The translations under genes and the position numbers were made by a program. From contig CAUJHF010000010.1 of assembly GCA_963204745.1 (NCBI GenBank), positions 1-64,000 of the forward strand: a stretch of DNA of 64,000 nucleotides. The letters run 5' to 3'. The notes beneath the pieces were generated by a model that made no database searches, was not told where the DNA came from, and was given only the letters and a program-made list of their open reading frames with translations. This DNA is from Pseudomonadota bacterium. Its GTDB lineage: Bacteria; Pseudomonadota; Gammaproteobacteria; Steroidobacterales; GCA-2729495. Shown piece after piece: positions 37,869 to 47,452 of the stretch; the stretch's first letter is position 1, and each line of letters opens with the position of its first letter.

Positions 37869-37952
37869 CTTGCAGTCCACTTCTTTGAGAACTGTAGAGA
37901 GGCTGGAAGACCGTTCCTGCTGCGTCGCGATCATCACACTGAACACAACTTT

Positions 37953-39809
37953 ATGACAACACGGACCCAGACTGCCGAATCCAGACCTCACCCGCTTGCC
38001 GGCAAGCGCATGACGGGCGCCGAGATCATCGTCCAGGTACTCGTCGATGAGGGCGTACAGACCGTATTCGGCTACAGCGGTGGCGCGATCCTGCCCACCT
38101 ATGATGCAGTCTTCCGCTATAACGATGAACACCGCGATGAAAACGGCATTCCGCCACTGCCGCTGATCGTGCCTGCCAACGAGCAGGGGGCAGGATTCAT
38201 GGCGGCCGGTTACGCCCGCGCCAGCGGCCGGGTCGGCGTCTGCATGGTCACCTCAGGCCCCGGCGCCACCAATACCGTTACGCCGATCCGCGACTCGCTG
38301 GCCGACTCGGTGCCGATCGTCGTGATCTGTGGCCAGGTGCCGACCAATGTCATCGGCACAGATGCCTTTCAGGAGGCACCGGTCTCGGCGATCATGGGCT
38401 CGGTCGCAAAACACGTGTTCCTGGTCACCGATCCGCATCAGCTCGAGGAAACGGTGCGCACGGCTTTCGAGATTGCGGCGATGGGTCGGCCCGGACCCGT
38501 GGTCATCGATGTGCCCAAAGACGTACAGAACTGGGTCGGCGAATTCCAGGGCGCCGGCCGGCTGCCCATCGATGCCTACCGCAAGCGCATCGATGCAGCG
38601 ATCGGCAGCGAAATTCCGGCCAGTGCCGCAAAGTCGTTCTTCGACATCCTGCGGGCCTCGCATCGCCCGCTGATCTACGCCGGTGGCGGCGTGGTCAGCG
38701 CCAACGCCTCCGAAGCCCTGCGCGCCTTTGCCGCCCGCTTTGGCATACCCGTAACCACCACGCTCATGGGTATAGGCGTCTGCGACACCACCGACCCGCT
38801 GGCGCTGCGCATGCTGGGTATGCATGGTGCTGCGGCCGCAAACTATGCGGTCGACGACTGCGATTTCCTGATTGCGATCGGCGCCCGCTTCGACGACCGC
38901 GTGGCTGCCGTGCCCGACAAGTTCGCGCCGAAGGCCCTCAAGGTCGCGCACTTCGATATCGATCCCTGCGAGATCGGCAAGGTCAAGGCTGCGGACTGGC
39001 ACAACGTCGGTTTGCTCGACCGTGATCTGCGCCAGCTGATCTCCTGGGCCGACGGCCATGCGCTGCGCACCGACTTCAGCGCCTGGCATCGGGAACTGGA
39101 AGATCTCAAGCGAACCTACGCGATGGACTATGACCGGACCAGTCCACTGATCCAGCCCAACTACATCATCGAACAGATCAACCTGCACACGCGCGGCGAT
39201 GCCATCATCACCAGCGGTGTCGGCCAGCACCAGATGTGGTCGGCGCAGTACTTTGACTTCCGCGAACCGCGGCTGTGGCTCACCTCCGGCAGCATGGGCA
39301 CCATGGGCTTTGGTCTGCCGGCGGCGATCGGCGCACAGTTTGCCCACCCGGAACGGCTGGTCATCGACATCGACGGGGATGCGAGCATTCGCATGAACCT
39401 CGGCGAACTCGAAACCGTCACGACCTACAAGTTGCCGATCAAGATCGTCGTGCTCAACAACTTCGGCGACGGCATGGTGAAGCAGTGGCAGAAGCTCTAC
39501 TACCAGGGCCGACTGTCGGCGACCGACAAGTCCCTGCACCGCAAGGATTTCGTGCGCGCCGCACAGGCCGACGGCTTCGAATATGCCGTGCGCCTCGACA
39601 GCAAGGCAGATGTGCCGAAGATCATCCGCGAGTTCGTCAGTTTCCCGGGACCGGCATTCCTGGAAGTCATCATCGATCCGGATGCGGGCGTATACCCGAT
39701 GGTCGGCCCCGGCATGTCCTACGACCAGATGATCACCGGTGATTTCATTCCCAGCCGGAAGAAGGTCGCGGCCGAGCTGGATCCGTCCAGCAACAACTCG
39801 ATGTTCTAG
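37953..39809 (+). CDS. ilvI: Acetolactate synthase large (catalytic) subunit
   Basis: 618 residues, a thiamine-diphosphate enzyme making acetolactate for branched-chain amino acids. The catalytic Glu is in VPANEQGAGFMAAGYA, and the cofactor motif is DIDGDASIRMN with LNNFGDGMVKQWQ. The FAD domain lies in the middle. ATG 37953 has no clear ribosome site; an in-frame TTG at 37830 would add 41 residues of no family likeness. The symbol ilvI (or ilvB) is by similarity only. It is divergent from ilvH. A REP hairpin follows. Confidence 0.95.
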   Translation: MTTRTQTAESRPHPLAGKRMTGAEIIVQVLVDEGVQTVFGYSGGAILPTYDAVFRYNDEHRDENGIPPLPLIVPANEQGAGFMAAGYARASGRVGVCMVTSGPGATNTVTPIRDSLADSVPIVVICGQVPTNVIGTDAFQEAPVSAIMGSVAKHVFLVTDPHQLEETVRTAFEIAAMGRPGPVVIDVPKDVQNWVGEFQGAGRLPIDAYRKRIDAAIGSEIPASAAKSFFDILRASHRPLIYAGGGVVSANASEALRAFAARFGIPVTTTLMGIGVCDTTDPLALRMLGMHGAAAANYAVDDCDFLIAIGARFDDRVAAVPDKFAPKALKVAHFDIDPCEIGKVKAADWHNVGLLDRDLRQLISWADGHALRTDFSAWHRELEDLKRTYAMDYDRTSPLIQPNYIIEQINLHTRGDAIITSGVGQHQMWSAQYFDFREPRLWLTSGSMGTMGFGLPAAIGAQFAHPERLVIDIDGDASIRMNLGELETVTTYKLPIKIVVLNNFGDGMVKQWQKLYYQGRLSATDKSLHRKDFVRAAQADGFEYAVRLDSKADVPKIIREFVSFPGPAFLEVIIDPDAGVYPMVGPGMSYDQMITGDFIPSRKKVAAELDPSSNNSMF

Positions 39810-39828
39810 CAGGAACGCCTTCCTGGCA

Positions 39829-39848
39829 GGAGCGGCTTCAGCCGCTCC
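39829..39848. terminator. REP-like hairpin between convergent genes
   Basis: GGAGCGGC-TTCA-GCCGCTCC forms an 8-bp perfect stem between the ilvI stop and the end of the glycosyltransferase gene. It lacks a T tract, but position suggests a transcript end for both. Confidence 0.55.
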
Positions 39849-39856
39849 CACAAAGC

Positions 39857-40834
39857 CTAGAGGCTGATCAGCCCCAGTTCGACCAGCTGCTCCGCCGACC
39901 GGAACTCAACCGATCCCGGATAGGCAAAAGAGAATGATGGCTCCGCCTGCAGGCGCGCTCCGACCTGCTCATATACAAGCACGGAGCCGGGCGTCGCGCG
40001 CCGCTCGCCGATGCGTGCGAGCTTCGGCGCAATATGGCTGAAGAAGCGGAAATGCAGCAGCGCCATGCGGGGCATGTCCAGGTTCAGTTCGAAGGGGTAC
40101 ACCGTGTGCGGGTCCCGGTAGAGGATGCCGGGTTCCAGCACCAGCGCGGTCTTCGCGAGCCACCCGAATTCGGGGCGCGGCCGGATGGCGCGCATCTCCG
40201 GACCGCCGCGGATGTTCATTCGCGGGAAGCGCTCGGTGCGCCAGTCCGCCGGCGACTCGATCGTGTAGCCGTCGCCATCGAAGAGAGAGCAGGCGGCCAG
40301 CAGGTCGCCGTCCTCACCGGCACGAGTCTCCAGCACCGGTCCGGGCCCGTACACATCCAGCATGATCGAGTTGACGACCCGCCTGCCGGCAGCCCGCATC
40401 GAGTCTGCAAACGCATCGAGCCTCACATCAGGCCAGCCAGGGTAGACCACGGTCTCGTCCGCATCGATGCTGAGGCGCCAGCCTGCCCCCGGATAGCGGT
40501 CAAGAACGAGGTTGCGCCACACGGCGCTGGACGACGACAACAGGAAGTCGCCCCCGTGCTGGTACACGTCGCAGTCCGGCTGCGCGAGCAGGTACTCGAG
40601 GGTCCCGTCTATCGAGCCGTTGTCGATGATGGCGAAGCGGCGGACACCGGCGGCCCGGTGATGGCGGAAGAAATGTGGCAGGTGGGCAGTCGCGTCGCGC
40701 ACGGTGGCGATCACCACCCCCGTGCCCGCCGCCAGCGGCGCCACCCTCAGCGTCCTGAGCCCCGGGAGAGCTTCCGCCATGCGCAGGGCCATTTCCGTAC
40801 GCCACGCTTCGACAGCCTCGGGGGTAAGAGTCAT
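39857..40834 (-). CDS. Family 2-type glycosyltransferase
   Basis: 325 residues, soluble. The N-terminal half reads like a GT2/GT92-type fold: VVIATVRDATAHLPHF, IIDNGSIDGTLEYL and a D-x-D-like IDADETVV that would bind the sugar-nucleotide metal. The C-terminal half contains conserved aromatic and His residues (LLHFRFFSHIAPK). The acceptor is unknown, and no other polysaccharide genes are nearby. It stands alone, convergent with ilvI; the 216 bp upstream hold nothing recognisable. Confidence 0.7.
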   Translation of the reverse strand: MTLTPEAVEAWRTEMALRMAEALPGLRTLRVAPLAAGTGVVIATVRDATAHLPHFFRHHRAAGVRRFAIIDNGSIDGTLEYLLAQPDCDVYQHGGDFLLSSSSAVWRNLVLDRYPGAGWRLSIDADETVVYPGWPDVRLDAFADSMRAAGRRVVNSIMLDVYGPGPVLETRAGEDGDLLAACSLFDGDGYTIESPADWRTERFPRMNIRGGPEMRAIRPRPEFGWLAKTALVLEPGILYRDPHTVYPFELNLDMPRMALLHFRFFSHIAPKLARIGERRATPGSVLVYEQVGARLQAEPSFSFAYPGSVEFRSAEQLVELGLISL

Positions 40835-41050
40835 CCGGCCATCTTGCGTTCAGGACCCGGCGCGGTCCAGTCCGGCAGCGCATCGGCGGCAGCAATAGTG
40901 ACGAGATTTTTCGACGACGCCAGATGTCGAGACTAGTGACCTGAAAGGCATCCGGCCGAGCGAACAGACCCGGATCGATTGAGCAGGTTGCTCAGCCTAA
41001 TGAATAGAATCGTACCTGTTGCGTCTCAAGCCTCCGCCCAAGGTACCGGC

Positions 41051-41932
41051 CTAACACTTCGCCATACGCGGCGCCTTCCTTCTTTGCCGCCATCCGATAA
41101 CGCCAAGGCCCGATGCCAGAAGCCACCCGGTAGCCGGCAACGGGACCACGGTGCCGTACAGGAACTGCGCACCGGCAATGTCATCCGGATCAAGTTCGCG
41201 GTTGATCACACCCAGGCAGGATGGCGTGACATCCATAACCTGGCAGACCGCGTCGAGGCCGCCAGGATGAGCCAGACCGATCGCGTGGCCAAGTTCATGT
41301 AACAGCAACGTTTCGAAGTCGTTCGGGGCAGTCGATGCGCCCGGAAAGGCGTCCCCCTCGCTGCCTGGCTGAAAGGCGTAGAAGGAGTTGAAATCAAAGA
41401 TGACGTCACCGGCTCCAGTTCCACCGTTGGGCGGCGGCGCATAGCCCACGGCACCACCACCGGAGGAAAATGCAAACACGCCGATACGAATGTCAGGGCT
41501 GCCGGCAGCCGCATCGTTGACCGCCAAACCGGTGTCGGCATTGGGACCAGAGAAACCAATGTTTGTCACGGCAGCCCACTTGTCGAAAGTCGCCTGAATC
41601 GTTGTCGTGAGGTTGGCCAGCGGCGTCAGGGTGTAACCGGTACCGGGGCTATTCTCGATGTAGATGGAGTCACCCGCTGTGCCCGGACAGGCAGAACCAC
41701 AGTAACTTGAGCCGCTCGAACCGGCCGGGATGAACCCCCACGTGACCGTGCCGCCCGGTGTGCCATTGCCATTTGAACCCCACTTCAGGGAGTTGCTCGC
41801 ATCGACCGGAAAAACCGAGAACGCAAAGACATTGTTGCCAAACAACAGCAAGACTCCGAGAGTTATCGGTGCACCGATACGGTGGAGTCGACGCGCCAAT
41901 CGAACAGCCGGCTTGCCGTGATCTTCCCTCAT
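41051..41932 (-). CDS. Matrixin-like zinc metalloprotease with VPLPA-CTERM tail
   Basis: 293 residues. A signal peptide (ITLGVLLLFGNNVFA) precedes a metalloprotease domain with the zinc motif HELGHAIGLAHPGG. Upstream strands (SPDIRIGVFAFSSGGGAVGYA) fit the matrixin fold, although the Met-turn is less clear (CQVMDVT). The C-terminus is VVPLPATGWLLASGLGVIG then RQRRK, an exosortase-type sorting tail. It is probably surface-delivered or released. It is a single gene; a REP element and about 180 bp without genes lie upstream. Confidence 0.8.
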   Translation of the reverse strand: MREDHGKPAVRLARRLHRIGAPITLGVLLLFGNNVFAFSVFPVDASNSLKWGSNGNGTPGGTVTWGFIPAGSSGSSYCGSACPGTAGDSIYIENSPGTGYTLTPLANLTTTIQATFDKWAAVTNIGFSGPNADTGLAVNDAAAGSPDIRIGVFAFSSGGGAVGYAPPPNGGTGAGDVIFDFNSFYAFQPGSEGDAFPGASTAPNDFETLLLHELGHAIGLAHPGGLDAVCQVMDVTPSCLGVINRELDPDDIAGAQFLYGTVVPLPATGWLLASGLGVIGWRQRRKAPRMAKC

Positions 41933-42109
41933 GATTTTATTCCTCGTTATCGCATCATCAGGACGATTCTGCAGAAAAATCTACCCCCCTTGAGGAAAGT
42001 CCGCAAGTTGCCATAATCCGGACTGAGGGGCCTGCCTGGTACACTCATTGACGCGCAGCAGGATCCCGGCAACGACCCAATGTGCAGACTCAGATAGATA
42101 GAGCGGATT

Positions 42110-42180
42110 CCTGCAGGAGCGCCTTCAGGCGCGATCTGGTTGTCGAAAAAAAGAATCGCGGCTGAAGCCGCTCCTGCGGG
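42110..42180. repeat. REP-like inverted repeat pair
   Basis: An arm with GGAGCGCCTTCAGGCGC (42110-42134) and an inverted relative with GCGGCTGAAGCCGCTCC (42156-42180) differ at two bases that are compensated inside each arm's own palindrome. It sits after the aldehyde dehydrogenase gene's stop. Confidence 0.75.
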
Positions 42181-42196
42181 GGGAATCCTGGCCGGC

Positions 42197-43642
42197 TCAG
42201 GACCGGTTCAGGGATGACTCCTCGAGACTGCTCATGTCCTTCGCCGTGCCCCGCTGAATGAGCAGGGCTTTCTTGCGCACGAAACGCAGCAGGCCCGAAG
42301 CACCCATACGCGAGGCACCGAGACCCGACAGCCGGAAGGCGTTCTTGTCGACATCGAAGACTTCAGTGGTCAGCGCGCCATCGTTGATGCTGACCGCACC
42401 AACGACGAGCTGACGTGCGACCGCCAGCGCCTCGGCCTCGTCGCCGAACACCGCGGCCGATAGGCCGTAGACCGAATCGTTGGCGAGCTGCACCGCGACG
42501 CTGACATCGCCAAAGCTCATCACCGGCAGCACCGGGCCGAAAGTCTCCTCGGTCATCAACGACATGTCATGTGTCACGCCGGTAACGACAGTCGGCCTCA
42601 GCCAGTAACCGCCGCCGTGCCTTTCGATCACACCACCAGTGAGGATCCGCGCGCCCTTCTCCACCGCATCGGCAAGCTGCGCCGCGATGATTTCGGCCTG
42701 ACGGGCAAAGATCAGCGGCCCAACCTGCCCGCTGCGGCTGTCCGGCCAGTTGAGCGGCACCGCCTCCGCGCGCGCCACGAGACGCGTGACAAATTCCTTG
42801 CTGATCCGGGCATCCACATAGATGCGCTCCAGCGACTGACAGGCCTGTCCGGTGCCCTGCACCGAAGCGCGCAACACGACCGCCGCAGCGCGGTCCGGAT
42901 CGGCCGAGGACAGCACGATGGCCGGGTCCTTGCCGCCGAGTTCGAGGAAGGCGGGAATGAAGCGCTCCGCACAGGCAGCCGCAACCTTGCGGCCGGTCGC
43001 CACGCTGCCGGTAAAACAGATGCCGTCCGCGGCGCCGATCAGGGCAGCGCCGGTCGAGCCGTCACCGGTGATGAAGGCACAGACACCGGCCAATTCGGGA
43101 AACGCCGCCAGGCTCGCCATCAGCGGCGCGATGAACCGCGGCGTCACCTCGCTCGGCTTGACGATCACCGCACAGCCGGCAAGCAGCGCGGGAATCGTAT
43201 CCAGCATCGACAGCAGGAAGGGGAAGTTCCACGGACTGATCACACCGATCAGCCCGTAGGGCACCAGCTGTGTCTGCGCGTGTATGCCTGGTGTCAGCGA
43301 GGGGCGCTCCGACGGCTCGACAAGTGCGGTGGTCGCCAGCGCCACATTGCCGGCAACCATGCCACCCAGGGCATTGATCTCGCGCAGGGCCAGCGCATGC
43401 CGGCCGGTGTCGGTAACCAGCGCGTCGAGCACGGGCCCGGGCTCCGCGAGCAAGCGCGCCGACCAGGCCTTGATCAGCTCAGCGCGATGCGCCGGACCTG
43501 CCGCAGACCAGGCCAGCTGGTTCGCCCGCAGGCGACTGGCCAGTGCTGCGATCTCTTCGGGACCGGCCACAGGTATGTGGAAGTCGGGCTCACCGGTGCG
43601 TGGATTGCACACCGGCAGATTGCGGGGCGAAGTAGCTGACAC
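42197..43642 (-). CDS. Aldehyde dehydrogenase family protein
   Basis: 481 residues from GTG 43642. The NAD-binding PWNFPFLLS and KPSEVTP, the general-base Glu in FLELGGKDP and the nucleophile Cys in GTGQACQSLERIYV are all present. EETFGPVLPV is the usual C-terminal motif. The substrate is unknown. It starts 2 bp after the DUF1838 gene's stop, so the pair is cotranscribed and lies divergent from a TonB receptor, which hints at use of an imported compound. Confidence 0.92.
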   Translation of the reverse strand: MSATSPRNLPVCNPRTGEPDFHIPVAGPEEIAALASRLRANQLAWSAAGPAHRAELIKAWSARLLAEPGPVLDALVTDTGRHALALREINALGGMVAGNVALATTALVEPSERPSLTPGIHAQTQLVPYGLIGVISPWNFPFLLSMLDTIPALLAGCAVIVKPSEVTPRFIAPLMASLAAFPELAGVCAFITGDGSTGAALIGAADGICFTGSVATGRKVAAACAERFIPAFLELGGKDPAIVLSSADPDRAAAVVLRASVQGTGQACQSLERIYVDARISKEFVTRLVARAEAVPLNWPDSRSGQVGPLIFARQAEIIAAQLADAVEKGARILTGGVIERHGGGYWLRPTVVTGVTHDMSLMTEETFGPVLPVMSFGDVSVAVQLANDSVYGLSAAVFGDEAEALAVARQLVVGAVSINDGALTTEVFDVDKNAFRLSGLGASRMGASGLLRFVRKKALLIQRGTAKDMSSLEESSLNRS

Positions 43643-43644
43643 GA

Positions 43645-44508
43645 TCAGGGCTTCCTCGCATCGATCTGCTTCTTGAAGTATGTCCAGCTGGTCTCGTTGG
43701 GACGCTGGTCATCCAGCGGTGGCGGATTGCGGTACTCGGGATATTTGCTGTCGATCTCGGCCTTCATCGTGGCCGACAGGTCATCCCACTTGTCGAGCTT
43801 GCGACCGGCGGTATGAAAATACAGCATCCCCGCGCGGTCACCCATTTCCATCCACGGCAACCACGAGGACAGACGCTGCCAGCTCACGGCAACCTCGGCC
43901 GTATCGCGCTTGCGGTTATTGAGATCGTCGATATCGCCAAAGAAATTGAACAGCTCGGTGGCGTGGTATGTGCCACCCACATACTGCTGGTAAGCGCCAG
44001 CCAGCGGATTGGTATAGAAGAGCGGCACCGGCGTGCTTAGCCACCACTGCTTGCCAAGCACCTCGAAGGGCAGGTTCGTGGGCTTGCCATCGCGCCCCAC
44101 CACCGAATAGTTGCCGTTCACCGGATCGTTGGTTACCTGCATGACTTCAACCGTCTTGCCGGTCCACGGATTGGACCAGGTCTTGAGTACTTCGCCGCTC
44201 ACCGGGTCCTCGTAGAGCAGGATTTCGCGGGTAATCAGACGGAAATCGACCTTGCTCTTTGCATTTGCGAGCGGCCCGCAATGCCGGGTGTTCATGCCTT
44301 CCACCCGGAACAGCAAGCGGTCTGGCTCGCCCGGCACTCGACTGTAGGCCACGCCCTTCCAGTAGAAAGTCACCGGCTTGCCATCGATCTCCGAGCACTG
44401 GATGCGGCGCAAGGCTGCAATCTGTCCCTCAGGTGTTTTGAGGTCCAGCGGTGCTGCGCTCACCGCAAAACTCAGCAGAACAGCGAGTGCAAAGAAAAAC
44501 CCTGTCAT
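43645..44508 (-). CDS. Secreted DUF1838-family protein
   Basis: 287 residues with a signal peptide (FFFALAVLLSFAVSA). The mature part is full of Trp and Tyr, and KTWSNPWTGKTVEVMQVTNDPVN with WQRLSSWLPWMEMGDRAGM fits the DUF1838 family, whose function is unknown. It is likely periplasmic. It lies 2 bp before the aldehyde dehydrogenase gene and 165 bp from the divergent TonB receptor, a grouping I associate with degradation of hydrophobic or aromatic compounds (inference). Confidence 0.75.
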   Translation of the reverse strand: MTGFFFALAVLLSFAVSAAPLDLKTPEGQIAALRRIQCSEIDGKPVTFYWKGVAYSRVPGEPDRLLFRVEGMNTRHCGPLANAKSKVDFRLITREILLYEDPVSGEVLKTWSNPWTGKTVEVMQVTNDPVNGNYSVVGRDGKPTNLPFEVLGKQWWLSTPVPLFYTNPLAGAYQQYVGGTYHATELFNFFGDIDDLNNRKRDTAEVAVSWQRLSSWLPWMEMGDRAGMLYFHTAGRKLDKWDDLSATMKAEIDSKYPEYRNPPPLDDQRPNETSWTYFKKQIDARKP

Positions 44509-44673
44509 GGTGTACTCCCGTTATTGAAGCGGGGACTTTAGCGCCGGGCCGGGCAAACGCCAACTTCATCTGCAGACCTGTACATGTAGCGAACACCACA
44601 CAACACCGTGATATGCTCCGAACACGAGTTTATGCACTGATCGGATTTTTTCTCTGCACACAGGGAGCCTGTC

Positions 44674-47079
44674 ATGCCTGCTGTAACGCGCCCCGCATCG
44701 AGACTTTCCGCTGCCATCCTCCTTTGCCTCCCTCTGGCCTTGCCCGGTCTGGCGCTGGCCGCGGACAATCCCATCGAGGAAATCATCGTGACCGCGCAGA
44801 AACGGGCACAGAGCATTGAGGACGTGCCGATCGCCATCTCGGCCTACTCGGCGGAAACCCTGCAGATTGCGGGCATAGAGGACATCCGCGACCTCACCAT
44901 CCTCTCGCCCAGCCTCATTCTCACCAGTACGCAATCGGAAACTGCGGGCACCACAGCGCGTATCCGTGGCGTCGGAACCACGGGTGACAACCTCGGACTT
45001 GAATCATCCGTCGCGGTATTCGTCGATGGTGTCTACCGGAACCGGAACAACGTGGCACTGACCGACCTCGGTGAGATCGAGCGTATCGAAGTACTGCGCG
45101 GACCCCAGGGCACGCTGTTCGGCAAAAATGCCGTGGCTGGTCTGCTCAGCATCACTACCCAGGGCCCGGACACCGAAGAGTTGCGCGCCTATACCGACCT
45201 GAGCGCCGGCAATTACGACTACTGGCGCATGAGCGCAGGCATCACCGGCCCGGTGGCAGGCGACAAACTTGCACTGCGTCTGGATGGATCCATCACCGAG
45301 CGTGATGGATTCATAGACGAATTGTCGACCGGCACCGAGTACAACGATCGCGACGGTTACCTGCTGCGCGGCCAGCTGTCGAGTCAGATCACCGACAACC
45401 TGGACCTGCGCGTCATAGCTGATTTTTCCAATCGTGACGAAGTCTGTTGCGCTGCTGTCGCGTACAAGACCGGTCCGACCAGTGCGGTGATCGGCGCCTT
45501 GGGCGGTACGGTCATCAACCCCGCCCGCCCCTATGACCGGCAAATGTATGCCAATACCGACCGTGGCTATGACCAGGAAACCGACGAATGGGGCCTGTCC
45601 GCCGAGCTGAACTGGGACATGGGTGGAATGACCCTCACCTCGATCACCGCATACCGCGACTGGGATTCCGATCGTTCCCAGGATATCGACTTTACGGATG
45701 CCGACATCCTCTACAGGGATTCGGGCACTTACGGCAACAAGTTTGAAACGCTGACCCAGGAACTGCGGCTGGCCGGGACCTCCGGGCAGCTCGACTGGCT
45801 GGTCGGGCTGTTTTACATGGACGAACAGCTGGATGTTCGCGATGCCGTACGCACGGGGTCAGCATATGAGGGCTTTGCCAATGGCCTGCTGCAGGCCGGT
45901 GGTGGACCGGCAAACAGCCTGAGCCTGTTTACCGGGCTTGCCCCGGGCACCGTATTCACCGACGGCGACGGCGCGATCAGCGATGCCTTCCGCCAGGACA
46001 CCGACGGCTGGGCGATATTCACCCACAATATCTGGAACCTCGACGAAACCTCCAGGATCACGCTCGGCCTGCGCTATACCTCTGAAGACAAGGACATGAA
46101 CGCAGCCATCGCCTCGGACAACGTGGCCTGCCCCCTGATTCTTGCCAACACCAATCCGGCACTTGCGCCGCTAAAGCCTTCAGCTGTGTCACTTGGCTGC
46201 CTGCCACTTATCTCGCCGCTGGTCGACGGCAGCTACAGCAGCTCACATGCAGACGACGAGGTGACCGGCACGCTTGGTTATGCCTATGACTTTTCTTCCG
46301 GCTGGCTCGGCTACGCCTCATACGGACGCGGTTACAAGGCCGGCGGTTTCAATCTTGACAGGGGTGGCCTCAGTCCTAACGCACCTGATGCAAGCCAGCT
46401 GGAGTTCGACCCGGAAACCGTGGATGCCTGGGAGGTCGGCACCAAGGGCATGCTGCTTGACGCAGTCCAGCTGAACATCGCGCTCTTCTGGAGCGAGTTC
46501 GATGACTTCCAGCTGAACTCCTTCAACGGCCTCAACTTCGTCGTTGACAACATCGGTGGCGTAACCAGCAAGGGTGTGGAAATAGAGGCACAGGCACGTC
46601 CTCTGGATCAGCTGACACTGGCTGGTGGCGTGGTCTATGCCGACACCCGCTATGACGATGACGTTCTGTACGATGGTACGGGCGGCAACCCGGACCTCCG
46701 TGACAAGCGGCTCACCAACGCGCCACTCTGGAGCACCACCGGTTCAGCGACCTGGGAGCAGGCCGTCGGCAACGGCCTCATGGGCTTCGTGCATCTGGAT
46801 TTCCGCTTCAACAGCGACATGAATACCAGCTCGAATCTCGATCCGAACAAGGAGCAGCGCTCGTACATGGTCTGGAACGGCCGGATCGGCTTCGGCCCGG
46901 ATGACAAGCGCTGGCAGCTGGAGCTGTGGGGTCGCAACCTGTTTGACCGCGAATACCTGCAGGTTGCCATCGACGGACCCTTGCAAGGCAGCGGCTCGGG
47001 TACAACCTCGACCAGAACCTACCTTGGGTTCCTCGGCGATCCGCGCACCTGGGGTGCTACCTTCCGCTACAACTTCTGA
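44674..47079 (+). CDS. TonB-dependent receptor (large, sphingomonad-type)
   Basis: 801 residues: signal peptide (LCLPLALPGLALA), TonB box region (EEIIVTAQKRAQSIEDVPIAI), plug (about 45-160; RIEVLRGPQGTLFGKNAV) and a barrel ending TWGATFRYNF. The EEIIVTAQKR-type N-terminus is common in receptors for organic substrates in Sphingomonadales and related gamma groups. The substrate may be handled by the divergent DUF1838 and aldehyde dehydrogenase pair. ATG 44674 follows GGGAG. Confidence 0.93.
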   Translation: MPAVTRPASRLSAAILLCLPLALPGLALAADNPIEEIIVTAQKRAQSIEDVPIAISAYSAETLQIAGIEDIRDLTILSPSLILTSTQSETAGTTARIRGVGTTGDNLGLESSVAVFVDGVYRNRNNVALTDLGEIERIEVLRGPQGTLFGKNAVAGLLSITTQGPDTEELRAYTDLSAGNYDYWRMSAGITGPVAGDKLALRLDGSITERDGFIDELSTGTEYNDRDGYLLRGQLSSQITDNLDLRVIADFSNRDEVCCAAVAYKTGPTSAVIGALGGTVINPARPYDRQMYANTDRGYDQETDEWGLSAELNWDMGGMTLTSITAYRDWDSDRSQDIDFTDADILYRDSGTYGNKFETLTQELRLAGTSGQLDWLVGLFYMDEQLDVRDAVRTGSAYEGFANGLLQAGGGPANSLSLFTGLAPGTVFTDGDGAISDAFRQDTDGWAIFTHNIWNLDETSRITLGLRYTSEDKDMNAAIASDNVACPLILANTNPALAPLKPSAVSLGCLPLISPLVDGSYSSSHADDEVTGTLGYAYDFSSGWLGYASYGRGYKAGGFNLDRGGLSPNAPDASQLEFDPETVDAWEVGTKGMLLDAVQLNIALFWSEFDDFQLNSFNGLNFVVDNIGGVTSKGVEIEAQARPLDQLTLAGGVVYADTRYDDDVLYDGTGGNPDLRDKRLTNAPLWSTTGSATWEQAVGNGLMGFVHLDFRFNSDMNTSSNLDPNKEQRSYMVWNGRIGFGPDDKRWQLELWGRNLFDREYLQVAIDGPLQGSGSGTTSTRTYLGFLGDPRTWGATFRYNF

Positions 47080-47088
47080 AGGCAGGCC

Positions 47089-47433
47089 TCAGATCAGGAG
47101 CTGGTCGACTTTTGCGGCACAGATAAAGTCGTTTTCGGTGAGCCCGTCTACCGCATGAGTCGACCACTTCACGGTGCACTTGCCCCACACCACCTCGAGA
47201 TCGGGGTGGTGATCCTCTGATTCCGCGATCCAGCCAACCGCATTGACGAAACCCAGCGTGCGCGCGTAGTTATCAAAGGCCACGCAGCGCACCAGCCACT
47301 TGCGGTCGGCGGACAGGCTCCAGTCCGGGTGCAGGGCGCGGCGCAGTTCGGCGACCGCCGCCTGGTCCAGCGCAGGAACGCCGCCTTCACAGGGTTTGCA
47401 ACGCCGCCTCTCAAGTTTTTCCGGCTCGCTCAT
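47089..47433 (-). CDS. phhB: Pterin-4a-carbinolamine dehydratase
   Basis: 114 residues with the family signature ESEDHHPDLEVVWGKCTV, whose paired His residues act in dehydration of the carbinolamine formed by aromatic amino-acid hydroxylases. It is slightly longer than usual at the N-terminus, with two Cys (CKPCEGG). It lies 19 bp after the last VWA gene of the large cluster and may be read through from it, but is functionally unrelated as far as I can see. No phenylalanine hydroxylase gene is near. Confidence 0.93.
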   Translation of the reverse strand: MSEPEKLERRRCKPCEGGVPALDQAAVAELRRALHPDWSLSADRKWLVRCVAFDNYARTLGFVNAVGWIAESEDHHPDLEVVWGKCTVKWSTHAVDGLTENDFICAAKVDQLLI

Positions 47434-47452
47434 GAGTGATCTCCTTCAGTTG

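Noticed and set aside
37830-37952. N-terminal extension of acetolactate synthase from TTG 37830
   Set aside because: The added residues are not family-like and would fill the divergent promoter region; ATG 37953 fits better.
38253-39851. 532-aa minus-strand open frame over ilvI
   Set aside because: The plus strand encodes a clear acetolactate synthase; the minus product has no recognisable motif.
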